A stretch of 64,000 bases of DNA from Carnegiea gigantea (lineage: Eukaryota; Streptophyta; Magnoliopsida; Caryophyllales; Cactaceae): positions 139,001 through 203,000 of the forward strand of contig JAKOGI010001346.1 of the NCBI GenBank assembly GCA_029747015.1, given 5' to 3'. Below, piece by piece: positions 11,760 through 23,110 of this stretch. The translations under genes were made by a program, and so were the position numbers. The notes below the pieces were generated by a model. That model was not told the DNA's origin. It saw only the letters and a program-made list of their open reading frames with translations, and searched no databases. How positions within the stretch are numbered: position 1 is the first letter of the stretch; every line of letters starts with the position of its first letter.

Positions 11760-14700
11760 TGTAATACTCGCATTTTATTTAAACTATCTAGCCTATTTCT
11801 TGATACCACAAATCGTATTTTATTATTTTAATTAAGTTAGATTAATATCGATGTTATTATTTTACAAAGAAAGAGAATTATTATTGTTATTATTGATTTT
11901 GAAATTTAATTCGTGCTAATTTATGCCATTAAATTGTGCCTGTGGTTTAATTTAGTTTTTTCGAATTCAATTAGAATGTTGATTATTAGAGTGTTTAGAA
12001 CCGAGTCCAGACTGTGCACTAGTGATTTGGGGGCCGAGAACTAATGCTGACCAGTGATTGACCAAAAAAAATGGGGCGAATAAAAAGGGGGGGCCAAAGC
12101 CTCCTTTCTTCCTCACGCACACAACAAGGTTTTTATGGGTTCCTCGCAACCCCCTTCTTGACAGTCTAGACAAGAGAGAGGGGTGGACCAAGAGAGAGAG
12201 GGGAGCAACAAGAGAGAAGGGACGGTGACAATTAGGCGGCGATAGCCGTGCATCGCCGACAAGCAGAGAATGGCTGAGAGAGAGGGAGAGCAAGCAGGCA
12301 GTAGCATTCTGGGATGAGATCCACAACTAGGAGCAAGAGGGACTCAGGACTCAGATCACCTAAAAACGACCACACAACCCATTAGTCTGGTCCTTTAGGT
12401 TGGAATCGAGGTGGATTTTTCTCTTCCTCCTAATTATTAGTAATTTCATACGAATTTTAACGATTATAGGTAGTTCATGTTTAATTCTGAAACTATTATC
12501 AATAATTGAAGGATTTGAGGTGAAAATATGGTAAAATGGTGATGATTTTGATTTGGGGTTCATGTATGTTGAATTAACGCATAGTTTTGCTAATTGATCG
12601 ATTTAGGGGATTGTAGAGTACACAGATTATGCTCTAATGTTGTTGCTAAAATCAGCTTAAGTATGTTTAAATTCTGCTTTAGTGATTACATATGAATGCT
12701 ATGCTTGTGGATATTGGTTTATGAATTAAACAATTGAATTATTATGATACTGAACCAAGCTTCATAGTTAGATAGTTTGAGGTGGAACTAATAGGTAATT
12801 CGAGGTTTTTGCAGATGGTGCTATGTGAAGAGGGAGCCTGGTTTGATATTAATCACAATAGTGTGAATTGCGAAGTAATTGTGGTATTAGGTAGATTCTG
12901 CTAAAACTGTTCCTGTGAAGTGAAATGAACGTACTATTTGTGAACCCCTTATCTCTTTAATTGATAAAACGATGTTTCATGAATGAACTGTGAGTTTTAG
13001 AAGCCTATAAAAGTTCATTTAAAGCTTATTTTCATGATATCAAGATGTTTCTAAATGTTCATTAATTGCCTATTTCTATTGCTAAGACATTATTGCTTGA
13101 ATGACCCTAAATCGTTGAACTACTCAGGTGAATGACTCAGTTGACTAGTTGATAGGTCTAGGGATTTAAAAAGTAAATGATTTATGAGCTTGAAAATGTT
13201 GTAAGGGTTTGGTTTGTATTATATTTCTTCCTTTTGCAGTTAAAAGATTGAAATGAACTTAAATAGGGCAACCAAAGAAATTTTATTACGAGGTCTAGTT
13301 TGAATTATATGCTAGCCAATTATTGAACTTTTTAATTGCAAGTCAGTAGACTCACCATGATCTTAAGAGGTTTTCTATGTTGAAAATGAAAGAACCATAA
13401 GCCATTAATGGGGTTATGGATTATTTTGCTAGGCAACTGTGGTTTGGCCTATGTAAGCAACTATTAAAAGGAAATGATGCATGACTCACTTGAATGTGAG
13501 ACTTACTGTGTGACAGTGACCTCTTTTTAATAACCTATAATGGTTTAGTATGATTTTAATGGCTAAGAGATGTGCTTGAGTAGGCAAATGATTAGGGAAT
13601 AGACCCAATTTTCGAGAACCCTAATGCCTAGGAAGATAGACCCAGAAATAGGAACCTTAGAAGACTCTGACAAGAGTAATGGTCGAAATATGTTATCCTC
13701 AGGCATAATTTGATGCGTGAGTGACGACCTCACATAGGGTGAGTGACGATCTCTCCTAACCAACACATTGTAAGATCTTATGCCTAAATAAGAAGAAATT
13801 TTCCCGATATATGACAAAACAGTTGGAATCCTTACGATTGTGGGTGTTTCATAAACTTTTAAAAGTATATGAGCTTTAAAGAGGCTAGTCTGAATTATAA
13901 GCAATTGTTTAAGAGTAAAATGAGTTACTACGCTTCCAAAATGTGTGAATGAAAGCCTTTTCACTCTATCTTGCCGTTTTCCTTGGCTATGTGCTTGAAT
14001 GCCTTTCTCTAGGGATGTTTAATTATTAAAGGCGTGGATACGAGCTTGAGTGGCTTGGTGTAGAGTTTAGAGGTGATTTTTTCCTTGGGGAGATTTGTTA
14101 CCTGATATGATAGTAGTATATTGCTACTTATCACTATTGCTTGCAAATGTTTAGGTTTTTAAGGAGTTGAGAAATACTCACTAAGCGTGTAGTAGCTCAT
14201 CCCCTCTCTATTTTTTCATTTCTCAGGTTTTCGATGTGATAGGTAGAAGTCGATTTATGTATGCCAAGTTGGAGTATCCCCTTGCTTAAAAAAGATGTCA
14301 TGTGTGCACATACAAAAGTAGACTTTCGAGTTAATTGGTGTAATATGATGTATCCCTAGAGTTGTAAAAGTACATAAACAAGGTACTCTAGTTCATATAA
14401 TGCATATTGTTTAGGAGTCGCTCTGTATGGCCATGTGAGCCAACCGTCTAATTAGTCAGCCAGATTTTGCTGGTGTTCTTTATTTTTGGGATGTAAACCC
14501 CAGTACTCCGGGTGTATGATCCATCGAGTCGTAAATTTTGTTTAATTCTTTATTATTGGAGTTCATTGTTTGGTATACTCCAGGAAAGTGGCTCATAATG
14601 TTGTGAACTCTGACATGTAGCTGTTGAGCTTATTTTAGTATCCATTTATACTTTTATCCATTATAGGAATTTAATGTAAGACTTTAAGTTTGGAAAATGG

Positions 14701-14787
14701 TCAATTTTTAGGTGAAATTCTGTCCGTTTCGCCCCAGAATTCAAGAAAACATTAACATCACTAGCACTAGGGTCTAGGGGTGTCGCA
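11760..14787 (+). repeat. 3' LTR of the second Gypsy-type element, about 3.03 kb
   Basis: It begins TGTAATACTCGC after a polypurine tract and ends GGGTCTAGGGGTGTCGCA. The ends resemble the minus-strand termini of the first element (TGTAAGGCCCG and the GGGGGTGTTACA end). Near 14410-14510 it matches the reverse complement of about 6065-6175, including the block GGGATGTAAACCCCAGTACT. It is therefore a related but distinct family in opposite orientation. A GA-rich stretch at 12160-12310 lies inside. No coding region is supported. Confidence 0.7.
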
Positions 14788-16060
14788 CTTGGCGAATGTT
14801 CCTATTAATGTGGGTGATTTTATGTGCCTGTGGACTTTCTCATTTTTTATGGTTGAAGATGCCCGCACCAAAATCAATCTCGGGATGCCTTTCTTAGCCA
14901 CTGTGGGATGTAAAATAGGTGTTAAGGGGGGACGGTTGGCAGGTGCTGCGAGAGAGCACGTTGCTGAAGTTGGTTTGTTTTAGGACTGTTCTTTTCGTGG
15001 GTAAATGGGGTGGGTAAAAGGTTAAAATGGGTTGAGGTTGGTTGAGGTGGATTGAGGTGGGTTGAAGTTGGTAATTTTTTTTTTTTTAGGTGAGTTGAAG
15101 TAGGTTGAAGTGGGTTGAAGTTGGTAGAAATGGGTTGAAGTAGGTTGAAGTGGGTTAAAGTTGGTATATTTTTTTTGTGGTGGGTTGAAGTGGGTTAAAA
15201 TAATGAGAATGTGTGATAATTTATTAAGTTATTGTAATTTTTGGTGCATTTTTTCGCTGAATGGTAACTACACAATTTTGTAACTATTTTTCTGGAAGTT
15301 AGAGGCCAGCACAACTTGTCAATTATTTTTGATGATTTGGGTTACAAATTATTAAATTTATGAAGGGGTAGGTTGAAGTTGGCTGAAGTGGGTTGAGATA
15401 GGTTGAAGTTGGTTGAAGTGGGTTGAGGTTGGTATTTTTTTTTTTTTCAAGTGGGTTGAAGTTGGTTGAAGGGGGTTGAAGTGGATCGAGGTTGATAAAT
15501 CTAAAATGACCTATGAAAAAATAGGGCCTGAGGCTCTTCTTCCTTTTCATTTAGTTGTTGTGGATGTGATATGACTATTTCTGATGAGGTTGGGAAGTTC
15601 AGTGATTTATGCACTAATGATCCTCATTTGCTTAACTATGTGTCTACTGAGGGTCTTTGACTTCATTATGCTAAGGTGGATTTGGTTGCTAATTTGCCAC
15701 CTAGCGTAGCCAAGGACAAGTTCTATGCTTGTAATGACAGTTGCTTGAGTGGTTACTGTAGCTTTGCACAAGTATTAATGTCTTTCTCTCTTGGAATAGA
15801 GTTGAGTATGACTTTGACATAGGGGTTAAATTTGGTAGTGGCCCGTTTGTTTGGCATTATTTGATGCTTAAGAAGGACCTCGATCCCATCTACCTGAGGT
15901 TGTTTCTTCTTATACAAGATTTTGATTTTGAGGTTCCCAACAAGGGTAGGATAAGAGCTGTGATGTCTTCTTCATCGTCGGTTATTCCCCTTTCAACGGA
16001 GTGATTGGCATATGGTCTAGATAGAGACCTAAAAGAAGCACTGCTTGGGAGGCAATCTAA
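14788..16060 (+). pseudogene. Gypsy pol fragment, protease region, degenerate
   Basis: From about 14788 the frame reads NVPINVGDF, then VEDARTKINLG and MPFLATVGCKI, the C-terminal part of a Gypsy aspartic protease (family pattern LGRPFLAT). A stop follows near 14981. Beyond an expanded simple repeat, 15570-15830 has further decayed coding sequence with blocks such as SDLCTNDPHLL and VDLVANLPPSVAKDK. Near 16028 the motif RDLKEALLGRQ resembles sequence found near the 3' end of plant Athila/Tat-like polyproteins. No RT, RNase H or integrase is seen between, so the element is internally deleted or non-autonomous. The family placement is inference. Confidence 0.6.
15000..15500 (+). repeat. Imperfect GGTTGAAGTGGGTTGAAG simple-repeat expansion
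   Basis: Two blocks (about 15015-15200 and 15362-15500) are built from GGTTGAAG and GGGTTGAAG units, each interrupted by a T-rich run. They lie inside the Gypsy pol remnant and separate its protease from downstream coding traces. Replication slippage is the likely cause. Confidence 0.8.
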
Positions 16061-19000
16061 GCTCCTTTTTTTTGGTCTAAATTTTTTTTTTTGTAGTTTT
16101 TAGTCTTTTTTATGTGTGATTTTGTATGATCCTATTCCCCATAAAATTTTTGTGCATTATATCTTTATAATGTGGGCAATGTATTATCTAAGCATGGGGG
16201 AGGGATATTTTTGCATGTGTGTTGCATCTTAATTTAGGCATGTTTTGCTTACATTGCATTGGCATTGTATTTAGCTCATGTTTAGGTTTGTGTTTAGCAT
16301 ATAGGTTGCATTTAAAAAAGAATAAAATGAAAAAACTTCTAAAAAAAAAATTTCTAATGGTGATTCTCTAGGCAAAATAATTTGCATGAGCTTGAATGAC
16401 TTTTGATGAGTGGCCCCTTTGGTGTGGCAATTTTTGAAGGTTTTGTGAATGTATCTTATTTTGGCTCTTGTCTTAATTAAGAACTTTGTTACCTTTGGAG
16501 TCGTTGTCACTAATGTTTGTACGTGATTGTCATTTTATGAGCTAGATGAGACATTGGTAGATATCACATGAGACTTTGAGCCTTATTTGGACTTATTAAT
16601 CATATTTAGTCTCATGTTTTTTTATGTGCGTGGCTCTTTCATGTTGCATCTCTGGAGCTTGTCTAACTTCTTGTTCAGAACCACATTAGCTTGTTCATAG
16701 TTAACGATATGATATAGGCATTCTTTCTCTCATTATTTTAGCCACAATAGCCAAATAGCCTACTCTTATGCTACATGTTTATCCCCTTTACTAGCCCGCT
16801 TGAGCAATGAACCTTTTCTTATTGTGATCACTTCATATTAACCCTTGAAAACACATATTCCTATCATTGCGCTAAGTCTATGAAGCAACCCTTTATCTAT
16901 GTAGTGGGTGGATTTTAGGATAATTTAGTTTAAGGTAGGTGTGGTCTGTTGATTTATTATACGATTGATGATATTGGGCATTTAGATTTATTTCTCTCTA
17001 GTTTGGGTTGTGTATATATGTATTAGGTTGTGAGTTGACAATCATGACCCTATGCCTTTCAATAATTGTAATTTTCAATTCATTTTGTGAAAAATAAAGA
17101 AAAAAAAGAGGAAAAAGTCATGTTAATTAAAAAAAAGAAAAGATAACAAAACTAGAAAATGCTAAGTGATTGGCATTGGACATGTAAATAGCTTAAGTTC
17201 CTTTTCGAATCAACTCATTTCCTGTATGATTCAGTAATTGGAGTGTGTTCATTGTATTGTTGGGGTCTAGAGAGTTGGTTAACTGCGTGGTTTCTTGCTG
17301 TCTTGCTGGTTGCTCCCTAGTCATTTGGCTACATAGCTCCGCATTGCTGAAATTTATTAGCCTAGTCAATTCCCTTAACCCTTCTAGCCCACACTACAAC
17401 CCATGTAAAGTGATCCTGGTTGTTATGTGTGCATTGCATTTTCAGTGGTAGTGAATTTGAGAGTCTTGGAAAGCTTATGGTATATTGCATCATTGGAATG
17501 AGTGTTGAGTGAACCTATGCTATATTTCATACACATAAATAGGAGTGTTACACATTTTTCAAAAGTGAGGTTCTGCTGGTCTGATTGGCTCTAATTAATC
17601 CCATGTGCTTGCATAACGTACTTTATGATTCTTTGAGGGGTGATCACCAGTTTGATATTTAGCTTGTGGTCTCATACTTTTTCAAAAACATTCACCTGCT
17701 CCTAATTTTGAAATGTCTTTTGCACTATTTGGGGTGTCCATTGTTTGTTACTCTTGATTATGATATGCTATGAGTTACTTAGCTTGAGGAGGTTGTTTTC
17801 CTTTGAATCATTGGTGCATATCCCCTTGTTAGTTTTTCCTGAGTTTATCTTTGCTTAGGGATAACCAATGGTTTAAGAATGGGGATGCGATAATGTTATA
17901 TTTGCAAAGGATTTCATAATTGTTTAAGAGTCATTTGAGGGGATTATGCTTAATTGCATGATTTATGCGCCTATTTGTTCTATTATGCTTTGTTTCACTT
18001 GTCTGAGTAGTGTTTGTACATTTTGATCTTATCAACCCAGAGAATGTTGGTAGAGTGAGGATTTTAAGGCCTTGTGGATCAAAGAAGATACCAAAAAAGG
18101 CCCCGAGGCACCCAATACAAAGAAACCCCAGCAAGAACCACGATGTAGCAAGATCTAGGAGAAGCGACTGGAGGAACGAACACTGGGCAACCGAACCCGA
18201 AGCCACCATGGTCTGCTCGTGGTAAGGGCCATAATCTATGGTTGGCCCCATGGTCAGGCCTTGGTTGTCCTTCTTCCCGGAGTCGACTTGGCTTTTTTGT
18301 GCCCTATTGTGTTCCAGGCCCCTTAGGACATTTGTACCCTTCACTTCCATGGTAAAAGCTAGTTTTAACTACATCCTTAGCATCCCATTCCATCATCTGT
18401 CATCATCTTCCATCCAAAAATCACCGTTAGAAGACAGTTGTTGAAGAATGAAGTGAAGATCAAGCAACCATTCAAAGGCTTTGGAGGTGGATTGAAATAT
18501 CATCAACCCGACCACTTAAATAAGCTTTTATTTCCTTCTCTTTCTATCTAACTTATCTTTAGTTTAGATTAAGAACCTAGAGATGTTTGCTTTGTTAATC
18601 TCAATAATGAGTGAGTAGATTTCTTAATCTAGGGGTTGCAAAGCAGAACTAATGTTGTTGATTTGGCTAGTTTGATCTTTGTGCACTTTGAATCCTTGCT
18701 TGGTTGTTTTAAGCTAGTCCTTAAATCTTGATCTCCATTGTGTGATTTTTTGCTAACTTCTTGTATATATGCTAGATGCGAAATCAAAGTACTGAAAGGT
18801 AAAGATCAGCATCGGAAAACTTGGACTAAAGTTAGTTTAACAATCACTTGAGAAAGTGTTATGAGTTGAGTGGTATTGATATTCTAAAACTTGAATCGAT
18901 TAGGACCTAACAAGAGTTAGTAATTGATTTGGTCAAGTTAATTCACTCCATTTTGAAAGAACATTGTGAATTCTTTAGCATTATGGGCCCTTGAAATCAA

Positions 19001-19495
19001 TTGGCGTGGAGAAAAGCACTTGTTCGACTAGTAGATCGACACATTGTTAGGTGATGTTTCCATTAGATGTTTTCAGCCATTAAATCTATCACTAGTTGTT
19101 CAACAGTTGTTATATAAAATCCAAATCAAGCTTTTGATTCTGCTTAGAAACTTTTAAAGGAAAACTTATTTATTTAATCTAGTCTTCGAGGGAACAACAT
19201 TGATCTATATTACAATACTCGTGCACTTGCATTAGTCTCTGATTATATTTTTCCCTTCATTCTTTCATTATTTTTCTATGTTTTTCTTCTTTTCTTTTTC
19301 ATTAGCTTATTAAAAAATTTTTAAAAAATTGGATCATGTTGGTTATTATTGTGATGAAAGTGTGTTACTCTTTACTCGTTTGGGTATTAGATGCATGGTA
19401 GATATTATTTATTATTAGACCTAGAAGAACAAAATCCAAAAATTGAACGTTCACTTTGTATGATAAGAGTTAGGAAATTTAAATATAAGAAAACA
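16061..19495. other. Non-coding retroelement-type spacer
   Basis: No gene is recognised. The stretch is AT-rich and follows the pol remnant. At about 16191-16213 it has AAGCATGGGGGAGGG, like the purine tract that follows pol in Athila/Tat-type elements. The part just before 19496 reads as untranslated leader of the next gag. Short ORFs at 17931-18444 overlap on both strands and resemble nothing known to me. LTR boundaries could not be placed. Confidence 0.5.
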
Positions 19496-20530
19496 ATGGC
19501 TGAAGAAAAAAACCCCCACCTAAGCAACTTAAAGAGTATTTTACTCTCATCATTTATGATTCACTTACCACAAGACGTATGCCCACTATCATAGGGCCAT
19601 TTGAGATTAAGCATTCCCTCATCCCAATACTCCGTTATTTTATGGGCTGGAGTCTAAAAATCCTTTCAAGCATGCTGATGCATTATTAGGGATTTGTTCC
19701 ACTGTATTTTTAAATAATATCTCTAATAAGGCTGTTCATTTGCATCTTTTCCCTTTCTCTTTGAAAGATAAAGCTAATGCTTGGTTGGATACTAACAACA
19801 TATCACCACTTGGGATCAAATTCAAAGGGACCTCCTGAAAAGGTTTTCTCTATTGGTAAACTGACTATTTTAAGATTTGCTATAACTACTTTCTCACAAA
19901 ATAAAAATGAACAATTGGATAAAAGTTACGAAAGGCTTAAGGAGTTGTTGTAAAGTTGTCCTCACCTTAAAGTCCCTATACGGAAACTCATCCAGAGTTT
20001 TTATTCTAGCTTAAAAGCAGTATAATAGTTAAATGGTTGATGTATCATGTGGCAGTAGTTTCTTGTACAAAACTCCTAAAAAATCTTGGGAATTATTTGA
20101 ACATTTGAGTGAGAATTCACATTTTTGTATGCTACGCCCTCACATTATGGTTTTCCTAGGCAATTAGGAAATAAAGGGATTTATGAGCCTTCACATTTTG
20201 TTGACGTTTCTACTAAAGTTGATACTTGAAGTAAGAAATTTAATCAATTGTTGCGCATGAACAAAGTGCCTAACGCCCTGCTATGCAAGATGTGTGTTTG
20301 ATTTGTGCTAGGCCTATTTGGGCTTTTATTGATTATCCTTGTCTTCGTAAGTATGACCATGTGATTAAACAAGTGATTCCACCTAAGGACATCCGCTAAC
20401 TAATAATCCTTATTCTAATAATTACAATCATGATTAGAGGAATCATCCTAATTTTTTATGAACGTCTTAAAATATTAAGAATCCACAAGTTCATTCTAGC
20501 AAACCTACGCCTCTTGATTTCCTTAAGCAA
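19496..20530 (+). pseudogene. gag: Gypsy (Athila-like) gag, heavily decayed
   Basis: Starting at the ATG at 19496 (MAEEK), successive frames give pieces of a plant retrotransposon gag. They include GPFEIKHSLI near 19590, HLFPFSLKDKANAWLDT near 19745-19790 (the typical FPFSLKDKAKAWL motif), TTFSQNKNEQLDKSYERLKEL near 19890-19945, and KVPNALLCKMCV near 20265. Multiple frameshifts and stops break it. It ends around PTPLDFL near 20520. The zinc knuckle is not intact. This is a different gag family from the one at 4100-5111. Confidence 0.7.
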
Positions 20531-20544
20531 AGATATGCTCCCCT

Positions 20545-21549
20545 TACTTGCTCTTATCTACCTTTATGCCTTCACTAGAAACAATATAACCTAAGAATGT
20601 GACCTCATAAGTGAAAAAGGTACATTTCTTTTTGTTACCATGTAATCTCTCTACGTTCAAGAACAAGCATAATCTGAATGAGGTGATCTTGATGCTCTTG
20701 CTCGGTCTTAGAATAGATCAGAATATCATCAAAATGAACAACCACAAACTTTCTAATATAAGGTCTGAATACTTGATTCATTAGCCTCATGAACGTGCGT
20801 TGAGCATTGGAAAGACCAAATGGCATAACAAGCCACTCATACAACCCTCTTTTGGTCATGAAAGCCGTCTTCCATTCATCTCCCTCTCGGATTTTAGTTT
20901 GGTAGTATCCACTTCGAAGGTCGATCTTTGAAAACACCTTTAAGCCATGTAACTCATCTAGCATATCCTCAAGCCTAGGTATAGAATACCTGTACTTGAT
21001 AGTAATTTTGTTTATGGTTCTGCTATCCATACACATACATTGGCTGCCATCCTTCTTAAGAACCAATAGGGCAGGCACGGCACAAGGGCTTCAAGACTCA
21101 CGTACAAGCCCTTTTGACATTAGTTCCTCCACTTGCCTTTGAATCTCCATGGTTTTCTTAGGATTCATCCTATATGCTGGTTTGTTTGGAAGGATGAAAC
21201 CTGGGATAAGATTAATGTGGTGCTAGATATCTCTCTTAGGAGGCAAACCCGTAGGTATCTCCTCTGGAAACAAGTGACAGAATTGGTGTATCAATGAAAT
21301 GATAATAGGGTGGCTTGGAAGGGGAGTTTTTAGTTCCTCTGGGATGTTCAAGATCCACTCTTTCAAAGCCTTAAACTCATGGTATGAGGCCTGACGAAGT
21401 GGTTCACTAAAGGTTAGTAAACAACTAGAATGCTCGGGCTTCTTTTGAGGTTTGCTTTTGTGGAGCTCGGATGGTGATAAAGGAACTAGGGTGGTCTTCT
21501 TTCCTCCAAAGAAAAAGGAGTATGTATTCAGAAACCCATTATGCATCAC
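20545..21549 (-). pseudogene. pol: Ty3/Gypsy reverse transcriptase fragment
   Basis: Read leftward from 21549: a linker ending FPEEIPTGLPPKRDI, the conserved lead-in RT block near 21200-21080, then an open stretch of 147 codons (21078-20635). That stretch has [47 protein letters not shown] and the catalytic block [11 protein letters not shown]. The family usually has YxDD or FDD here; the two aspartates are kept. Downstream to about 20545 the thumb region (FFTYEVTFLGY-like) continues in a shifted frame. Protease, RNase H and integrase are absent. It abuts an oppositely oriented gag, so a rearrangement lies at about 20535. It could belong to the nuclear side or to a transposon piece already present in the mitochondrial DNA. 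Confidence 0.85.
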
Positions 21550-21599
21550 CTTCCTATCATCTTCCCTCTTCTCTCTGCCTTAGTGGCATCAACTGGTAT

Positions 21600-21627
21600 G
21601 ACCATGTCTAGAGAGTTAGACATGGTC
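21600..21627. repeat. 11-bp perfect inverted repeat
   Basis: GACCATGTCTA and TAGACATGGTC are separated by GAGAGT, giving a perfect hairpin with a 6-base loop. It lies at the edge of the organelle-like DNA. Its role is unknown. Confidence 0.75.
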
Positions 21628-21699
21628 GCTCCTCTCGTTGTCACTCTTTTGGCTTTCGCTCCTCTCCTTATCAGTCGAGCTGCTTTCCGCTCCTCTCTT
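21628..21699 (+). repeat. Dispersed repeat, copy 1 (partner near 51287-51361)
   Basis: GCTCCTCTCGTTGTCAC at 21628-21644 and the CGCTCCTCTC-TTATCAGTCGA-CTGCT block at 21657-21699 recur at 51345-51361 and 51287-51320 in swapped order. Short repeats of this kind are common in plant mitochondrial DNA. This ties 21.6 kb to the tract containing the mitochondrial tRNA genes. Confidence 0.65.
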
Positions 21700-22700
21700 A
21701 GAAGCTTGGTGGCAAGGGCCCACCATCTGACTTGCAGCCGCCAAGCCGTAAAGTCCATAGTGGGCATATCTTTGGATGGTGCCCCGCTAACTCATATGGA
21801 AAGGGATCTTTCGCACTTCACTTCCTCCAATCATTCAGTTCAACCCCATAAGCAGGACTAATGTCAGAGAAGAGGTTTTGCGGCAAAAGCTACTCCAGGA
21901 AAGAGTCGACACTAGGGATTTCAAACATCATTTTATGCTAATTCAAACCAGACCCTTCAGTGGATCTTGAATTTTGCTTGAGTTAAAGGCTTTCTGAGTT
22001 CTTGAGTTAGAAGAGAGACAGGAGACGAGAGCGGATTCATATAAGTTGTTCTTATTTGAGTTGCTTGACCAGACGGAGGGGATCTGTAGCGAGCCCTTGG
22101 CGATTGAGAGGATAACCCTGAAGGATTTTGGGTACCTTTCATCTGCCCCGCAGAACCAGTAATCTACCCAAAGGAGAAAAAACATCTATTCAAGCCGCGC
22201 TTTTTCTATCTCGTATACTGTCATCGCCACTTAGACCGGTATTTCCCTATCTCTCGTAGACGTCTTCTTATCCCCGAGGGTCGATAGCACCGGTAAGTAC
22301 CGTGCGTGTCTCCCGGGGCATTCACTATTCCTATTTCTTTGGTTTAGTCTCTCCTCAAGTGTTTTTCGCCTTCTTTGCCCTTATAATAGAAAAATAGGAA
22401 GGAAGACGCTGAGACTTTGAACTTTCCTTCGACGTTGGTTAAGGCAAGGAAGTGATTTAGCACCATTAATGATGTAGGGCATGGGGTCGAGAAAGCAAGG
22501 CAGTCAAATCAACTCTCAAACGAGCTCTGGGTGGTTCATTCATCTGACGATATACGTCAACTACTTCAGCAAGGAGTGCTGTTGTGACAGTGCCGGGAGC
22601 GTGAAGTGACATCAACAAAGTTAGCCCCATATCGGGGCTTTTTGTCAGAACTAACATACGAAGGACTAGTCTTGCTCTTTCCTTCAGTGCTTAGTAGCTG
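21700..22700. other. No recognisable gene
   Basis: Only short overlapping ORFs on both strands. I recognise nothing in them. Confidence 0.5.
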
Positions 22701-22710
22701 CTTGAGAGCC

Positions 22711-23110
22711 ATGGCAGGTGTGTCAATCTCTAACCTGGTTGCCGAAAAGCTGAACTCGACCAACTATTCGAATTGGTCGACATGCACAACATCCTATCTG
22801 AAGGTGCATGATTTGTGGGGAAGTCACGGGTGGTGCATAAACTGTCTCACCCAGAAAGCCAGATTTGAGGCTAGCACGTGAAACCGGAAGGCTAAGAGAG
22901 CCTTATACATCCTAAAGAGGACCGCGATAAAGGAGATGATCAATCATATCAAGGATGCGAAATCGCCGAGTCAGGCATGGAATGCGCTGGCAGTCGCTAT
23001 TAGAGAAGCGGCTCGGAAGTGTAGTCAAAAGGCAATATGTCATGCCAATCGAAGTAGACTTCGGGGGAGTAAAGGAGCTATGCTTTCAGTGTGAGCAGCT
23101 GGGCGGAGAA
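22711..23110 (+). pseudogene. gag: Ty1/copia gag fragment
   Basis: From the ATG at 22711 the frame reads VAEKLNSTNYSNW and SYLKVHDLWG, the N-terminal pattern of copia gag (L-x-G-x-N-Y-x-x-W then H-D-L-W). After a stop near 22880, the same frame continues RKAKRALYILKRTAIKEM and INHIKDAKSPSQAWNALA, the UBN2-type gag core. It then decays. No protease or integrase follows. It is a nuclear-type transposon piece embedded in organelle-like DNA. Confidence 0.7.

Noticed and set aside
11760..14787. Solo LTR with target duplication
   Set aside because: The five bases before (AAGAG) and after (CTTGG) do not match, and a polypurine tract precedes it, so it is better read as the 3' LTR of an element continuing to the left.
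18010..18444. Antiparallel ORF pair of 68-139 codons
   Set aside because: Shadow frames in retroelement spacer; no domain or motif recognised.
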